Assembly: GCF_001305515.1 (NCBI RefSeq)
Contig: NZ_LJYW01000001.1
Location: 220,226-284,225, forward strand
DNA length: 64,000 nt
Direction of reading: 5' to 3'
Source of the DNA: Prosthecodimorpha hirschii
GTDB lineage: Bacteria; Pseudomonadota; Alphaproteobacteria; Rhizobiales; Ancalomicrobiaceae
The notes below the pieces were generated by a model, which saw only the letters and a program-made list of their open reading frames with translations, had not been told where the DNA came from and did not search any database. Positions 27,224 to 34,300 of the stretch are shown piece by piece. The position numbers and the translations under genes are program-made. The stretch's first letter is position 1; each line of letters opens with the position of its first letter.

Positions 27224-29515
27224 TCAGCGGCGCCGGATCGGCAGGGCGGCGAGCCTTTCCTGCAGGTCGAGACGGGGTTGCGCCTCCATCCAGTCGAACA
27301 GTTCGACATAGGTCGACCGGTGGCGGTCGGCCCAGTCGATCAGGCCCGGCAGTTCCTGTGCTTCGCGCGCGATCGGGATCGGCAGCCCGGAGGCTTCGAT
27401 CAGGCCTTCGATCTTGTGGGTGTTGCCGGCCATGGCCACGAAGGGCAGCCGCGCGCGGCAGGCCGCATAGACCGCGTGGTGCCGCCCGGTGACCAGAAGC
27501 GACGCCGTGCGCAGGCTGGCGACCAGTTCGGACCAGCCGTATTCACCCATGTCGATATAGGGCTTGGCCTTCAGCAGGCCGCCGGTCATGCGCACGAAGT
27601 TGCCGAACTGGCGGGAATAGAAGTCGGTGACCACCATGCCGCCGGCAAAGGTCTCGCGCGGCTCGACCGGCGCCACCGGCGCCCAGAACGAGGCATCGAG
27701 GCGCAGATCGGCATCAATGCCGTGCCGGGCCTTCAGGTCGCGCTGGCTGGCCCGCTCGCGCACCGTGATGGCATCGAGGTGGCGCAGGACATGGTCGAAC
27801 AGGCGCCCGTTCTTCTGCCACACGGTATTGACCAGGAAGGCCGGCCGTCGGCGCGCCACCGCCTCGGCAAGCTTCAGCATCTTCTGATGGAAGGAATGCA
27901 CGCCGTGGTGCATCGAGCCTTCGCCGTTGACCACGACCACGTCGTAGTCCTCATGCGCCTCGACGACCCGCCCGACCGCCTCGAACGCCTGTCGGAAATA
28001 GGCGGTCACGGCATCCGAGCCGGCATGGTAGCCGGCATGATCGCCGACAAAGCGGATGCGCAGGCGATCGTCGCGCTCGGCATGCACCGGCACCACCGGC
28101 GGCGCCGGCAACCGGGTGCCCGTGACCTCCTCGAAGAGCCTCCGCTCCCGCTGCCAGGCATGCCGGCCCGACGGCGCCTTGGCATCGAAATAATGCGCGA
28201 TGCGCCCGCCCTGGGTCTGGTCGGTGAAGGAGAAGCCGTAATGGTCGACCCCTCGCCCGCCGCGCAGGCTCGCCGCCAGGGCGGCGAAGGTCAGGCCGGC
28301 GCTCGGTGCCCGGCCGAGTTCGGCGACGAGACGCGTCTGAACATCGGGCGGAAAGAACGCGACGTCGTGGCCGCGGGCCTGCAGCGCCCCGATCGCCGAC
28401 CAGGACCGGCACAGGATCTCGCCGTGCAGGCCGGTGACGACGACGCGCGGCGCGGCCGTCTCGCCGCCGCCGAACCAGAGCGGGCGGACATGGAGGGTGG
28501 TCTTGCGGCCGAAATCCGGCGCAAATTCCGGCTCCACGGAGAAGCGGTTGAAGCGCACCACCTGGGCATGGCCGTCGATCGCCGCGCCCTGCCCGCTGCC
28601 GCGCCCGGCCGGCGCATTGCCGACGATCGCCCAGTCCTGTGCGGGATCGGCCAGATCGGCGACGAGACGGGTTTGCGCGGCGCGGACCTGCGTCCGGCGC
28701 TCGAGGGTCGCTTCGGCCATGCGGCGCAGATCGGCACTGCCGCCGGGGACTGCCAGACAGGCGGTCGCCAGGGCCGGACTTTCGGGGACCAGCTTATGGA
28801 CGGGGGCGCCGAGCCGGCGGTAGTAGCCGACGAGACGATCCTGCTCTCCGCCCGCCTCCAGAACGGCCGCGAGCCGCAGGCTGGGCGGACCGGCCGCCGC
28901 ATCGGGCCGCGCCGCAAGCCGGATCGCCGCCTCGACCGCCACCGTGTCGACGCCATAGCGGCCGAGATGCAGCTCCAGGGCGGCCTGGCCTGTCGTCGGT
29001 TCGATCTCCGGATCCGCCAGGATGGCGGCCGACCGCGCCAGCATGTCCGGCTCGATCAGCGATCGGCGCGCGCAAACGGCGAGAAGCATGTCCGGGACCG
29101 TGCCGACGAACCCAGGGAGTTCCGCCAGGCCGCGGACCCGGTCGAGAACGGCGTCGCCGTCGGCATAGACGATCCATTCCTGGGCGATCGAGGTCAGCAG
29201 CGCCGCCGCGGTCCCGTCGCGGTCATGGCCGGTCGCCGCGACCGCGTCGCGCACCACCGCGAAGGCATCGCCATGAGCGCCGGCGCGGGTCAGGAGATGG
29301 GCCAGGATCGCGAGCCGCCGACCCGACGGGACGGCGTCCTCGCGGCGCCGGATGCGGGCCGCATAAAGAAAGCTGCGGCCCGGATCGCGGCCGAGCGCGG
29401 CGAACAGCCGGTCGGCGGCATTGAGCAGCGCGGGCGATCCCGAAAGCCGCGGCAGGCGCAGGGCCAGATAGGAAGCCAGGGGCTCGAGCGCAGAACGGCG
29501 AGCCAGGGCGAGCAT
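27224..29515 (-). CDS. GT29 sialyltransferase-like protein fused to polysaccharide pyruvyl transferase domain
   Basis: The 763-residue protein has three parts. Residues 1-285 are helical, Ala/Arg/Leu-rich and TPR-like. Residues 290-465 carry GT29-type motifs: AIVGNAPAGRGSGQGAAIDG (L motif; Asn and IDxH-like positions kept), PSAGLT plus VDHYGFSF (S motif), AHYFD (motif III-like) and a HAWQRE segment (VS-like). Residues 485-740 are a polysaccharide pyruvyl transferase domain (RFVGDHAGYHAGSDAV, VVVNGEGSMHHG, RERASQRDL, LVTGRHHAVYAA). ATG 29515 lies 2 bases after the stop of the related GT29 gene; an upstream TTG is less likely. The protein is probably cytoplasmic and modifies a surface glycan. 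I have not seen this fusion described. Confidence 0.78.
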   Translation of the reverse strand: MLALARRSALEPLASYLALRLPRLSGSPALLNAADRLFAALGRDPGRSFLYAARIRRREDAVPSGRRLAILAHLLTRAGAHGDAFAVVRDAVAATGHDRDGTAAALLTSIAQEWIVYADGDAVLDRVRGLAELPGFVGTVPDMLLAVCARRSLIEPDMLARSAAILADPEIEPTTGQAALELHLGRYGVDTVAVEAAIRLAARPDAAAGPPSLRLAAVLEAGGEQDRLVGYYRRLGAPVHKLVPESPALATACLAVPGGSADLRRMAEATLERRTQVRAAQTRLVADLADPAQDWAIVGNAPAGRGSGQGAAIDGHAQVVRFNRFSVEPEFAPDFGRKTTLHVRPLWFGGGETAAPRVVVTGLHGEILCRSWSAIGALQARGHDVAFFPPDVQTRLVAELGRAPSAGLTFAALAASLRGGRGVDHYGFSFTDQTQGGRIAHYFDAKAPSGRHAWQRERRLFEEVTGTRLPAPPVVPVHAERDDRLRIRFVGDHAGYHAGSDAVTAYFRQAFEAVGRVVEAHEDYDVVVVNGEGSMHHGVHSFHQKMLKLAEAVARRRPAFLVNTVWQKNGRLFDHVLRHLDAITVRERASQRDLKARHGIDADLRLDASFWAPVAPVEPRETFAGGMVVTDFYSRQFGNFVRMTGGLLKAKPYIDMGEYGWSELVASLRTASLLVTGRHHAVYAACRARLPFVAMAGNTHKIEGLIEASGLPIPIAREAQELPGLIDWADRHRSTYVELFDWMEAQPRLDLQERLAALPIRRR

Positions 29516-29517
29516 GG

Positions 29518-30627
29518 TCACGATTGCAGGATCCGTTGGAAGAGTTCGGCCTCGGCCATCCAATTGTGCGAACTGGTGGCATGGGCGACCGACCGCGGGC
29601 GTTCGAAATAGTGCCGCGAGCCGCCCGGCGGCTGATCGATCAGGGCGAAGCCGTAGACCGACACGTTGGCGTCCTGGAACGCGCCGCGCAGGCGCCGGAG
29701 CCAGTAAAGGAAGGTCAGCCCGGCACTCGGCGCATATTGCAGTTCGGCCGCGAGGTCGACATAGACCGGCGTCGGCACGAAGACCGGATTGCCGCCGGAG
29801 CCCACGACATCGAGGATATCCCAGGGCGCGAAGCCGTGGTGCCGGCGGTCGGGGCCGCTGAACACGATCGACGAGAACTTGCTGCCCGGCCGCGACCAGA
29901 CGCCGGTATGGCCGGCCGCGCGCACCCAGATGTCGGCCCGGCCGCCATAGTCGACGTGGAAGGCCGGGTCGGCCGAATAGTTGTTGAAGCGCACCACGAG
30001 GTCGTGGCGGTCGATCGCCGCGCCCTGCCCGCGCCCGATCTCGATCGGCGAATTGCCGACCACGGCGATCGACACCGAACGATCGGTCAGGCGTTCCAGG
30101 AACCCCGCCTCGTGCTCCTGGCTGCGCCGCAGCGCCTCGCCGGCCGACGCGCCGACCCCCGATTTGTCGATCCCGAAGAGGTGCATCTTCTCGATCACGG
30201 CGAGGCTCGACATCGCCACGGCCGCAACCTTGTTGCGCCGATAAAGGGGCGCCGTCACCTCGACCGCCTTGCCCCAGTTGAAGGCTTCGCCGTAAGCGGC
30301 AGCCTGGATCGCGCTCAGACGGCCCGTGAAGCTGCGCGCAAGGGCCGGAACCCGCGCCTGCAGGTCCTCCAGAGCGCGCAGGGTCTGGGGCGTCGGACCA
30401 CGGAAATCGAACAGCATCTTGGCCAGTCGGGTGGCCGCCGGCAGGGCCGGAATCCGGCTGTCGGCGGCGGTCCGAAGGGCGGCGATGCGATCGTCGATGC
30501 GGGCCAGCGGGGAATCCGGCGGGTCCCGGAAGATGTTCAGCACGGGCGCGAACCAGTTCGAACCGAAGGACGGGATCGGCGGGTCTCGATCCAGCGTCGA
30601 CGAAAGGGTTGCATCAAGCCGGGCCAT
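29518..30627 (-). CDS. GT29 sialyltransferase-like protein
   Basis: The 369-residue protein has about 180 N-terminal helical residues followed by a GT29-like catalytic region. The L motif is AVVGNSPIEIGRGQGAAIDR (188-206) followed by HDLVVRFNNYS. The S motif is SAGLTFLYWL (301-310) with VYGFALID; motif III is RHYF (about 348); the VS-type motif is SHNWMAEAELF with His354. It lacks a membrane anchor, unlike animal GT29 enzymes. ATG 30627 has GGAG seven bases upstream and is preferred over ATG 30666, which has none. It precedes the larger fused paralogue by two bases, so both are one operon. Donor (CMP-sialic acid or another nonulosonate) is unknown; no CMP-nonulosonate synthesis gene is in the window. 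Confidence 0.8.
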   Translation of the reverse strand: MARLDATLSSTLDRDPPIPSFGSNWFAPVLNIFRDPPDSPLARIDDRIAALRTAADSRIPALPAATRLAKMLFDFRGPTPQTLRALEDLQARVPALARSFTGRLSAIQAAAYGEAFNWGKAVEVTAPLYRRNKVAAVAMSSLAVIEKMHLFGIDKSGVGASAGEALRRSQEHEAGFLERLTDRSVSIAVVGNSPIEIGRGQGAAIDRHDLVVRFNNYSADPAFHVDYGGRADIWVRAAGHTGVWSRPGSKFSSIVFSGPDRRHHGFAPWDILDVVGSGGNPVFVPTPVYVDLAAELQYAPSAGLTFLYWLRRLRGAFQDANVSVYGFALIDQPPGGSRHYFERPRSVAHATSSHNWMAEAELFQRILQS

Positions 30628-30689
30628 AGGCGCGCTCCATGAGGATTGTTCGTCCGACCACACCATCGTCACTGGCGAACACGTGGAAT

Positions 30690-31080
30690 TTCATGCGGAC
30701 CTTTTTTTGACAAAAATACGATTGCTTACACAATTTCCGAAGTTATCTTCGAACAGTCGAGCCAACCGAGGCCCGTTTCGAGCCAATATCAAACACTTGC
30801 GAAAGATTTCTCACGATTCCGAACATTCATTCACTCCCTGGCAACTGTTGTTCATTTACATGCTAATCGTTTGCAGACCGAACGCAAGCTATACGGGAAA
30901 TTTTCCGATAGAATACCAGTGGCTCCTCGTGGGTCCTATAGACTGGCGTGCCATCCACCCGGGCAAATGAGGGACCGGCGCATCGCAACCCGGCGTCTGC
31001 GCGGGAGCTGTATCGAGTCCGGCCATCCGTTCGCTCCATTCGATATGTTAGTCTATCGTTATTATTAACTTTATCGACAC
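30690..31080. other. AT-rich non-coding stretch upstream of the GT29 operon
   Basis: The interval 30628-31471 has no supportable gene. Its part at 30690-30930, and again at about 31040-31080, is markedly richer in A and T than the rest of the window, with runs such as ccttttttt and ttattattaact. Frames through it on the plus strand lack ribosome binding sites and have no family resemblance. It probably holds promoter and silencer-type sequences for the divergent units on each side. A foreign origin for the GT29 operon is possible, although the GT29 genes themselves are GC-rich. Confidence 0.55.
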
Positions 31081-31471
31081 GGACGCAACCTCCGCACAAG
31101 TCCGAAGGCAAATAAGCATGGGGTTCGCTTGAGGGCGCCGGCCACGGTGCGCGGAAAGGGCGGACCCGGTCGACGCGGAAAAAGGATGCTTCGGAAACGC
31201 CGAAGGCGAGAGTCCTGCGGTCGCGATCGATGGGCGAATCCGAGCCGGATCAGCGGGCCGGTCCGGCCGCCCGCGGGGCGACCGGCATGGTGGGACGCGT
31301 TTCGACGGGCGCGACCGGGCCGAGCCCTTCAGGCCGGCAAAGGAACGGTCATGGTCGTCAAACCCCCGGAGAGGTCGCGGCCCGGCCGGTCCGCGATCCG
31401 GCAGTCACCGATTGGGGCCGGGCGTAGGCACGGCAACGGAACGCAACGCGATGGCGCGAAGCCGCGCACCG

Positions 31472-31921
31472 TCAGAGCCTGCCTCCGGACCAGACGGCGG
31501 CATTGCGTGCGCGGGTCGCCATCTGGGCGATGCTGGTATTGTCGAGGATATGCGACATCGCATCGCGCACATCGACCATGGTCAGCCGGATCGCGCAGCT
31601 GTCGTGGTCCGCGCAGTCGTCGCAGGGCTGGTAGGCGGTGCGGCTGGCGCAGCCGATCGGGGCGAGCGGCCCGTCGAGAATGCGGATCGCGGTTCCGGCG
31701 CGGATTTCCTCCGGTGCCTTGGCGAGCGCGACGCCGCCGCCCGGTCCCTTCTTCGAGCGCACCAGGCCGGCATTGCGCAGTTCCAGCAGAATCGTGTCGA
31801 GGAACTTCTTCGGGATATTCTCGGCCTCGGCGATCGCCGCGATCGAGGTCGTCGTCCCCGGCGTCAGCCCGGCCAGATGGACAAGGGCCTTCAGCCCATA
31901 CTTCCCTTTGTTGGTCAACAT
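31472..31921 (-). CDS. Rrf2-family transcriptional regulator
   Basis: The 149-residue protein is an Rrf2 winged-helix regulator: MLTNKGKYGLKALVHLA, IAEAENIPKKFLDTILLELRNAGLV and SKKGPGGGVALA. Four cysteines in the IGCASRTAYQPC and DDCADHDSC stretch (spacing C-x10-C-x2-C-x5-C) could ligate an iron-sulfur cluster, as in IscR, NsrR and RirA. No adjacent gene reveals its target; iron-sulfur, nitric oxide or cysteine metabolism are all known for the family. A promoter-like pair lies just upstream. Confidence 0.93.
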   Translation of the reverse strand: MLTNKGKYGLKALVHLAGLTPGTTTSIAAIAEAENIPKKFLDTILLELRNAGLVRSKKGPGGGVALAKAPEEIRAGTAIRILDGPLAPIGCASRTAYQPCDDCADHDSCAIRLTMVDVRDAMSHILDNTSIAQMATRARNAAVWSGGRL

Positions 31922-31947
31922 AACCGCTTTTTCCCGAACGCGCGCGA

Positions 31948-31976
31948 GCGTTACGTCGGGATTGAAGCGTGGTCAA
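31948..31976 (-). promoter_or_regulatory. Candidate promoter of the Rrf2 gene
   Basis: On the minus strand, TTGACC (31971-31976) and TAACGC (31948-31953) are separated by 17 bases, and the start codon follows about 27 bases downstream. The -10 is weak. The rest of the gap 31922-32237 shows nothing further. Confidence 0.35.
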
Positions 31977-32237
31977 TCGCGCGATCGGGACCATGGCGAT
32001 TTCGAGCCGTCGCGATCCGTTCGGCAGGCATCGACAAAGTTCGTTTGCCGGCCCCCCGCTGGCGCCGCGGCAGGCCGCGAGCGCAACGCGGCAACCCACG
32101 GCGCTCGCTTCCGACCGGGGCAGGCGCAGAGCGGCACGCAGACGCATGTCCTCGATCCGCCCGCCCGCGATGGAAGCCCTGCCCTGCCGCGCCGGGCGAG
32201 CCGCGAGAGCAGCCCCGCAGTCATGGCGGAGAGCGGC

Positions 32238-32447
32238 CTACTGAACCAATTCGGAAACGAGAAGACGGGTGCGCCGGTCGATCTCCGCAGAGATCACCAC
32301 GACGATCGTCACCGCGTGGCGCAGGTGCCGACCGAGGCGGGTCAACAGCGTGTCGGCCTCGCGATCGAGGCGTGCGGGCAGCGGATCGTCGGTGTAGCCG
32401 GCGCCCTGCAGGAGATCGTCAGAGGTCAACAGCACGGAATGGAACAT
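32238..32447 (-). CDS. Small hypothetical protein
   Basis: This 69-residue protein is not recognised. It is supported by a GGAGGT ribosome binding site six bases before the ATG and by an AT-rich, promoter-like region just upstream. Residues 25-55 (DREADTLLTRLGRHLRHAVTIVVVIS) are compatible with one amphipathic helix followed by a strand or short membrane segment. It has no Cys. The downstream gene on the same strand is the Rrf2 regulator, 316 bases away. Confidence 0.5.
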   Translation of the reverse strand: MFHSVLLTSDDLLQGAGYTDDPLPARLDREADTLLTRLGRHLRHAVTIVVVISAEIDRRTRLLVSELVQ

Positions 32448-32464
32448 TCGGCACCTCCATGCCT

Positions 32465-32493
32465 ATAATCTATCTTTTTTATATCCTATTCAA
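32465..32493 (-). promoter_or_regulatory. AT-rich promoter-like sequence
   Basis: Minus-strand TTGAAT (32488-32493) and GATTAT (32465-32470) are 17 bases apart within an AT-rich stretch (32461-32500) before the small gene. The predicted transcript start would fall on the ribosome binding site, so the real -10 may be slightly upstream. Confidence 0.3.
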
Positions 32494-32628
32494 TCGCGTT
32501 TATTCGCTCGCAGGCGCAAACCGATGCTCGCGATGGCGGCGGATGCGAAATGCCGTGGCGTGCAGCGCCGGGCAGCCCGGCTGCGCCACCGGCGGCCCGC
32601 AGCATCCGGCTGCGCAGCCCGAACCGGC

Positions 32629-32931
32629 TCAGGCGCCGGCTGCTGGCGGATTGCGATTCTCGGCGGCCTCGACGACCGCGCGATTGAGCGCGGACGGCAA
32701 CACCGGGACGATCTCGAAGGTGGCGCCGGTGCCGCGCCAGGAAAGCACCCAGGCCTGAAGCAGCGCGAGATCGTCGCAGCGCATCAGCTGAAAGCAGCGG
32801 CCGAAGCCGGCCTCGACCCAACTGTCGACATATTCAAGCCCCTCGGGCAGCATCCGCCCGCGCTCGCGCAGCCGCTCGTAGACCGGGACCATATCGTCAT
32901 CCCGAAACCGCTCGATGACCATGAACAGCAT
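32629..32931 (-). CDS. DUF3303 family protein
   Basis: The 100-residue protein has the DUF3303 pattern: MLFMVIERFRD, VYERLRERGRMLPEGL, YVDSWVEAGFGRCFQLM and a LLQAWVLSWRG segment. The family adopts a small dimeric alpha/beta barrel-like fold and has no assigned function. The ATG at 32931 follows GGGAGCGGG; a TTG/other start upstream would add 15 residues lacking family similarity. It ends 182 bases before the small gene on the same strand. Confidence 0.85.
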   Translation of the reverse strand: MLFMVIERFRDDDMVPVYERLRERGRMLPEGLEYVDSWVEAGFGRCFQLMRCDDLALLQAWVLSWRGTGATFEIVPVLPSALNRAVVEAAENRNPPAAGA

Positions 32932-33039
32932 CGTCCCGCTCCCTGACGCGAAGGCCCGGCACCGGAGCCCGGGCACTCCCAGGCTCCCTGGCCGGCGCCC
33001 CTCGGTTCGCCGATCCCCGCGCAGGATCGGCCCGCCGCC

Positions 33040-34122
33040 TCAGCCGCGCAAGCGCAACCGGTCGAGCAGCGAACCGAGATGGCTCGCGATCCAGGCGCCG
33101 AAGCCGCCCTTGTCGTCGATGGCCGCCAAGGCCGGCGTCGGGCGCGCGGCCGCTTCCGGCAGCAGCCCGAAGAAATTCGCGATCTCTTCGGTCGATGAAA
33201 CCGCAGCAGGCAGGAAAAAGGGCATCGGCCAGGTCGCGGCGCCGGCGCGGACCGGCGCCCCATGGCCGAGACCGTCGAGAAGGCGCAGTTCGACGACCGG
33301 CCGGTCGCTTCCGTCGGACCAGACCACATGGCGCCCGGACCGGTCGTGACGGTCATGGGTCGGCGCCGTGCGGTCCAGTCCGCGCAAGGCCAGCCATTGC
33401 CCGGCAATCTCCTCCGCATTCGCCGGCGCTACCGTGTCGTCGGCCGTGCCGTGCCAGACGCTGATCCGCGGCCAGGGTCCGGCATGGTCGGTCGCTTCGC
33501 GCACGGCATCGGCCAGCGCCGCGTGGCTGCGTCCGGTGCCGCGGGTCATGGCGTCGACGCCGCCGCGCAATGTGGTGGCGGCTCGATAGGGCAATCCGGC
33601 CAGGATGGCGCCGCCGGCGAAGACCTCCGGATAGGTGGCGAGCAGGATCGACGCCATCGCGCCGCCCGCCGACAGCCCGGTCACGAAGATGCGCGTCCTG
33701 TCGATCGGATGATCGGCCACCATGCGATCGATCATCTCCCGGATCGAAGCGGGCTGTCCGCGGTCGCGCGAGGAATGGTTGCGGAGGTACCAGTCGAAGC
33801 ACAGATGCGGATTGTTGCGCCGCTGCTGCTCGGCATAGAGGACCGCAAAGCCGTGCCGGTCGCCCATGGCGGCCCACCCGGCGCCCCGATCGTAGATCGA
33901 CGCCGTCTGCTGGCAGCCGTGCAGGACGACGACCAGCGGCATCGGGCCGGCGACATCCTGCGGCACATGACAGAGCATCGTCAGGCGGCCCGGATTGGCG
34001 CCGAAATCTTCGATCTCGGTCAATCGAGCCGCGCCGGCGAAGCCGCTGCCGGAGAAGAACCCCGCCAGAGACGCCCCATCGGCCAGGCCATTGTCGCTGC
34101 GCGGTTCGAACGAGATCGTCAT
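33040..34122 (-). CDS. PHB-depolymerase-type esterase (LpqC family)
   Basis: The 360-residue alpha/beta hydrolase has the oxyanion HGCQQT motif, the nucleophile elbow GLSAGGAM, an Asp in HGTADDTV and a catalytic His in LLDGLGHGAP. These place it in the esterase PHB-depolymerase family, which acts on polyhydroxyalkanoate oligomers, feruloyl esters or polysaccharide acetyl groups. No lipoprotein or Sec signal is evident in the first 40 residues, so it may be intracellular. C-terminal residues 300-360 follow the hydrolase core. It stands alone between unrelated genes. Confidence 0.88.
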   Translation of the reverse strand: MTISFEPRSDNGLADGASLAGFFSGSGFAGAARLTEIEDFGANPGRLTMLCHVPQDVAGPMPLVVVLHGCQQTASIYDRGAGWAAMGDRHGFAVLYAEQQRRNNPHLCFDWYLRNHSSRDRGQPASIREMIDRMVADHPIDRTRIFVTGLSAGGAMASILLATYPEVFAGGAILAGLPYRAATTLRGGVDAMTRGTGRSHAALADAVREATDHAGPWPRISVWHGTADDTVAPANAEEIAGQWLALRGLDRTAPTHDRHDRSGRHVVWSDGSDRPVVELRLLDGLGHGAPVRAGAATWPMPFFLPAAVSSTEEIANFFGLLPEAAARPTPALAAIDDKGGFGAWIASHLGSLLDRLRLRG

Positions 34123-34300
34123 TCCTGATCACCTGTGGCGACCGCCTCGAGGACATCCTCGGTCTCGGTCTGTCTCAAGAATAGCGTCGCACTAAGGCTT
34201 CTTTGTGCACTGCAACATAAGCCAATGGAAGGCGGGAAGAGGCCGTTTCTCACATATTCACGAAACCCCACTTTAACGGCTGCCGGCATAGAAAGGCGGA

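Noticed and set aside
30707-30735. Plus-strand TTGACA box as a promoter in the AT-rich interval
   Set aside because: No -10 hexamer at a normal distance and no gene downstream on that strand.
30326-31068. Plus-strand frames of 214 and 140 codons in the AT-rich interval
   Set aside because: No ribosome binding site or family resemblance; part lies antisense to the GT29 gene.
31129-31923. Long plus-strand frame opposite the Rrf2 gene
   Set aside because: Arg-rich translation typical of an antisense frame over a real GC-rich gene.
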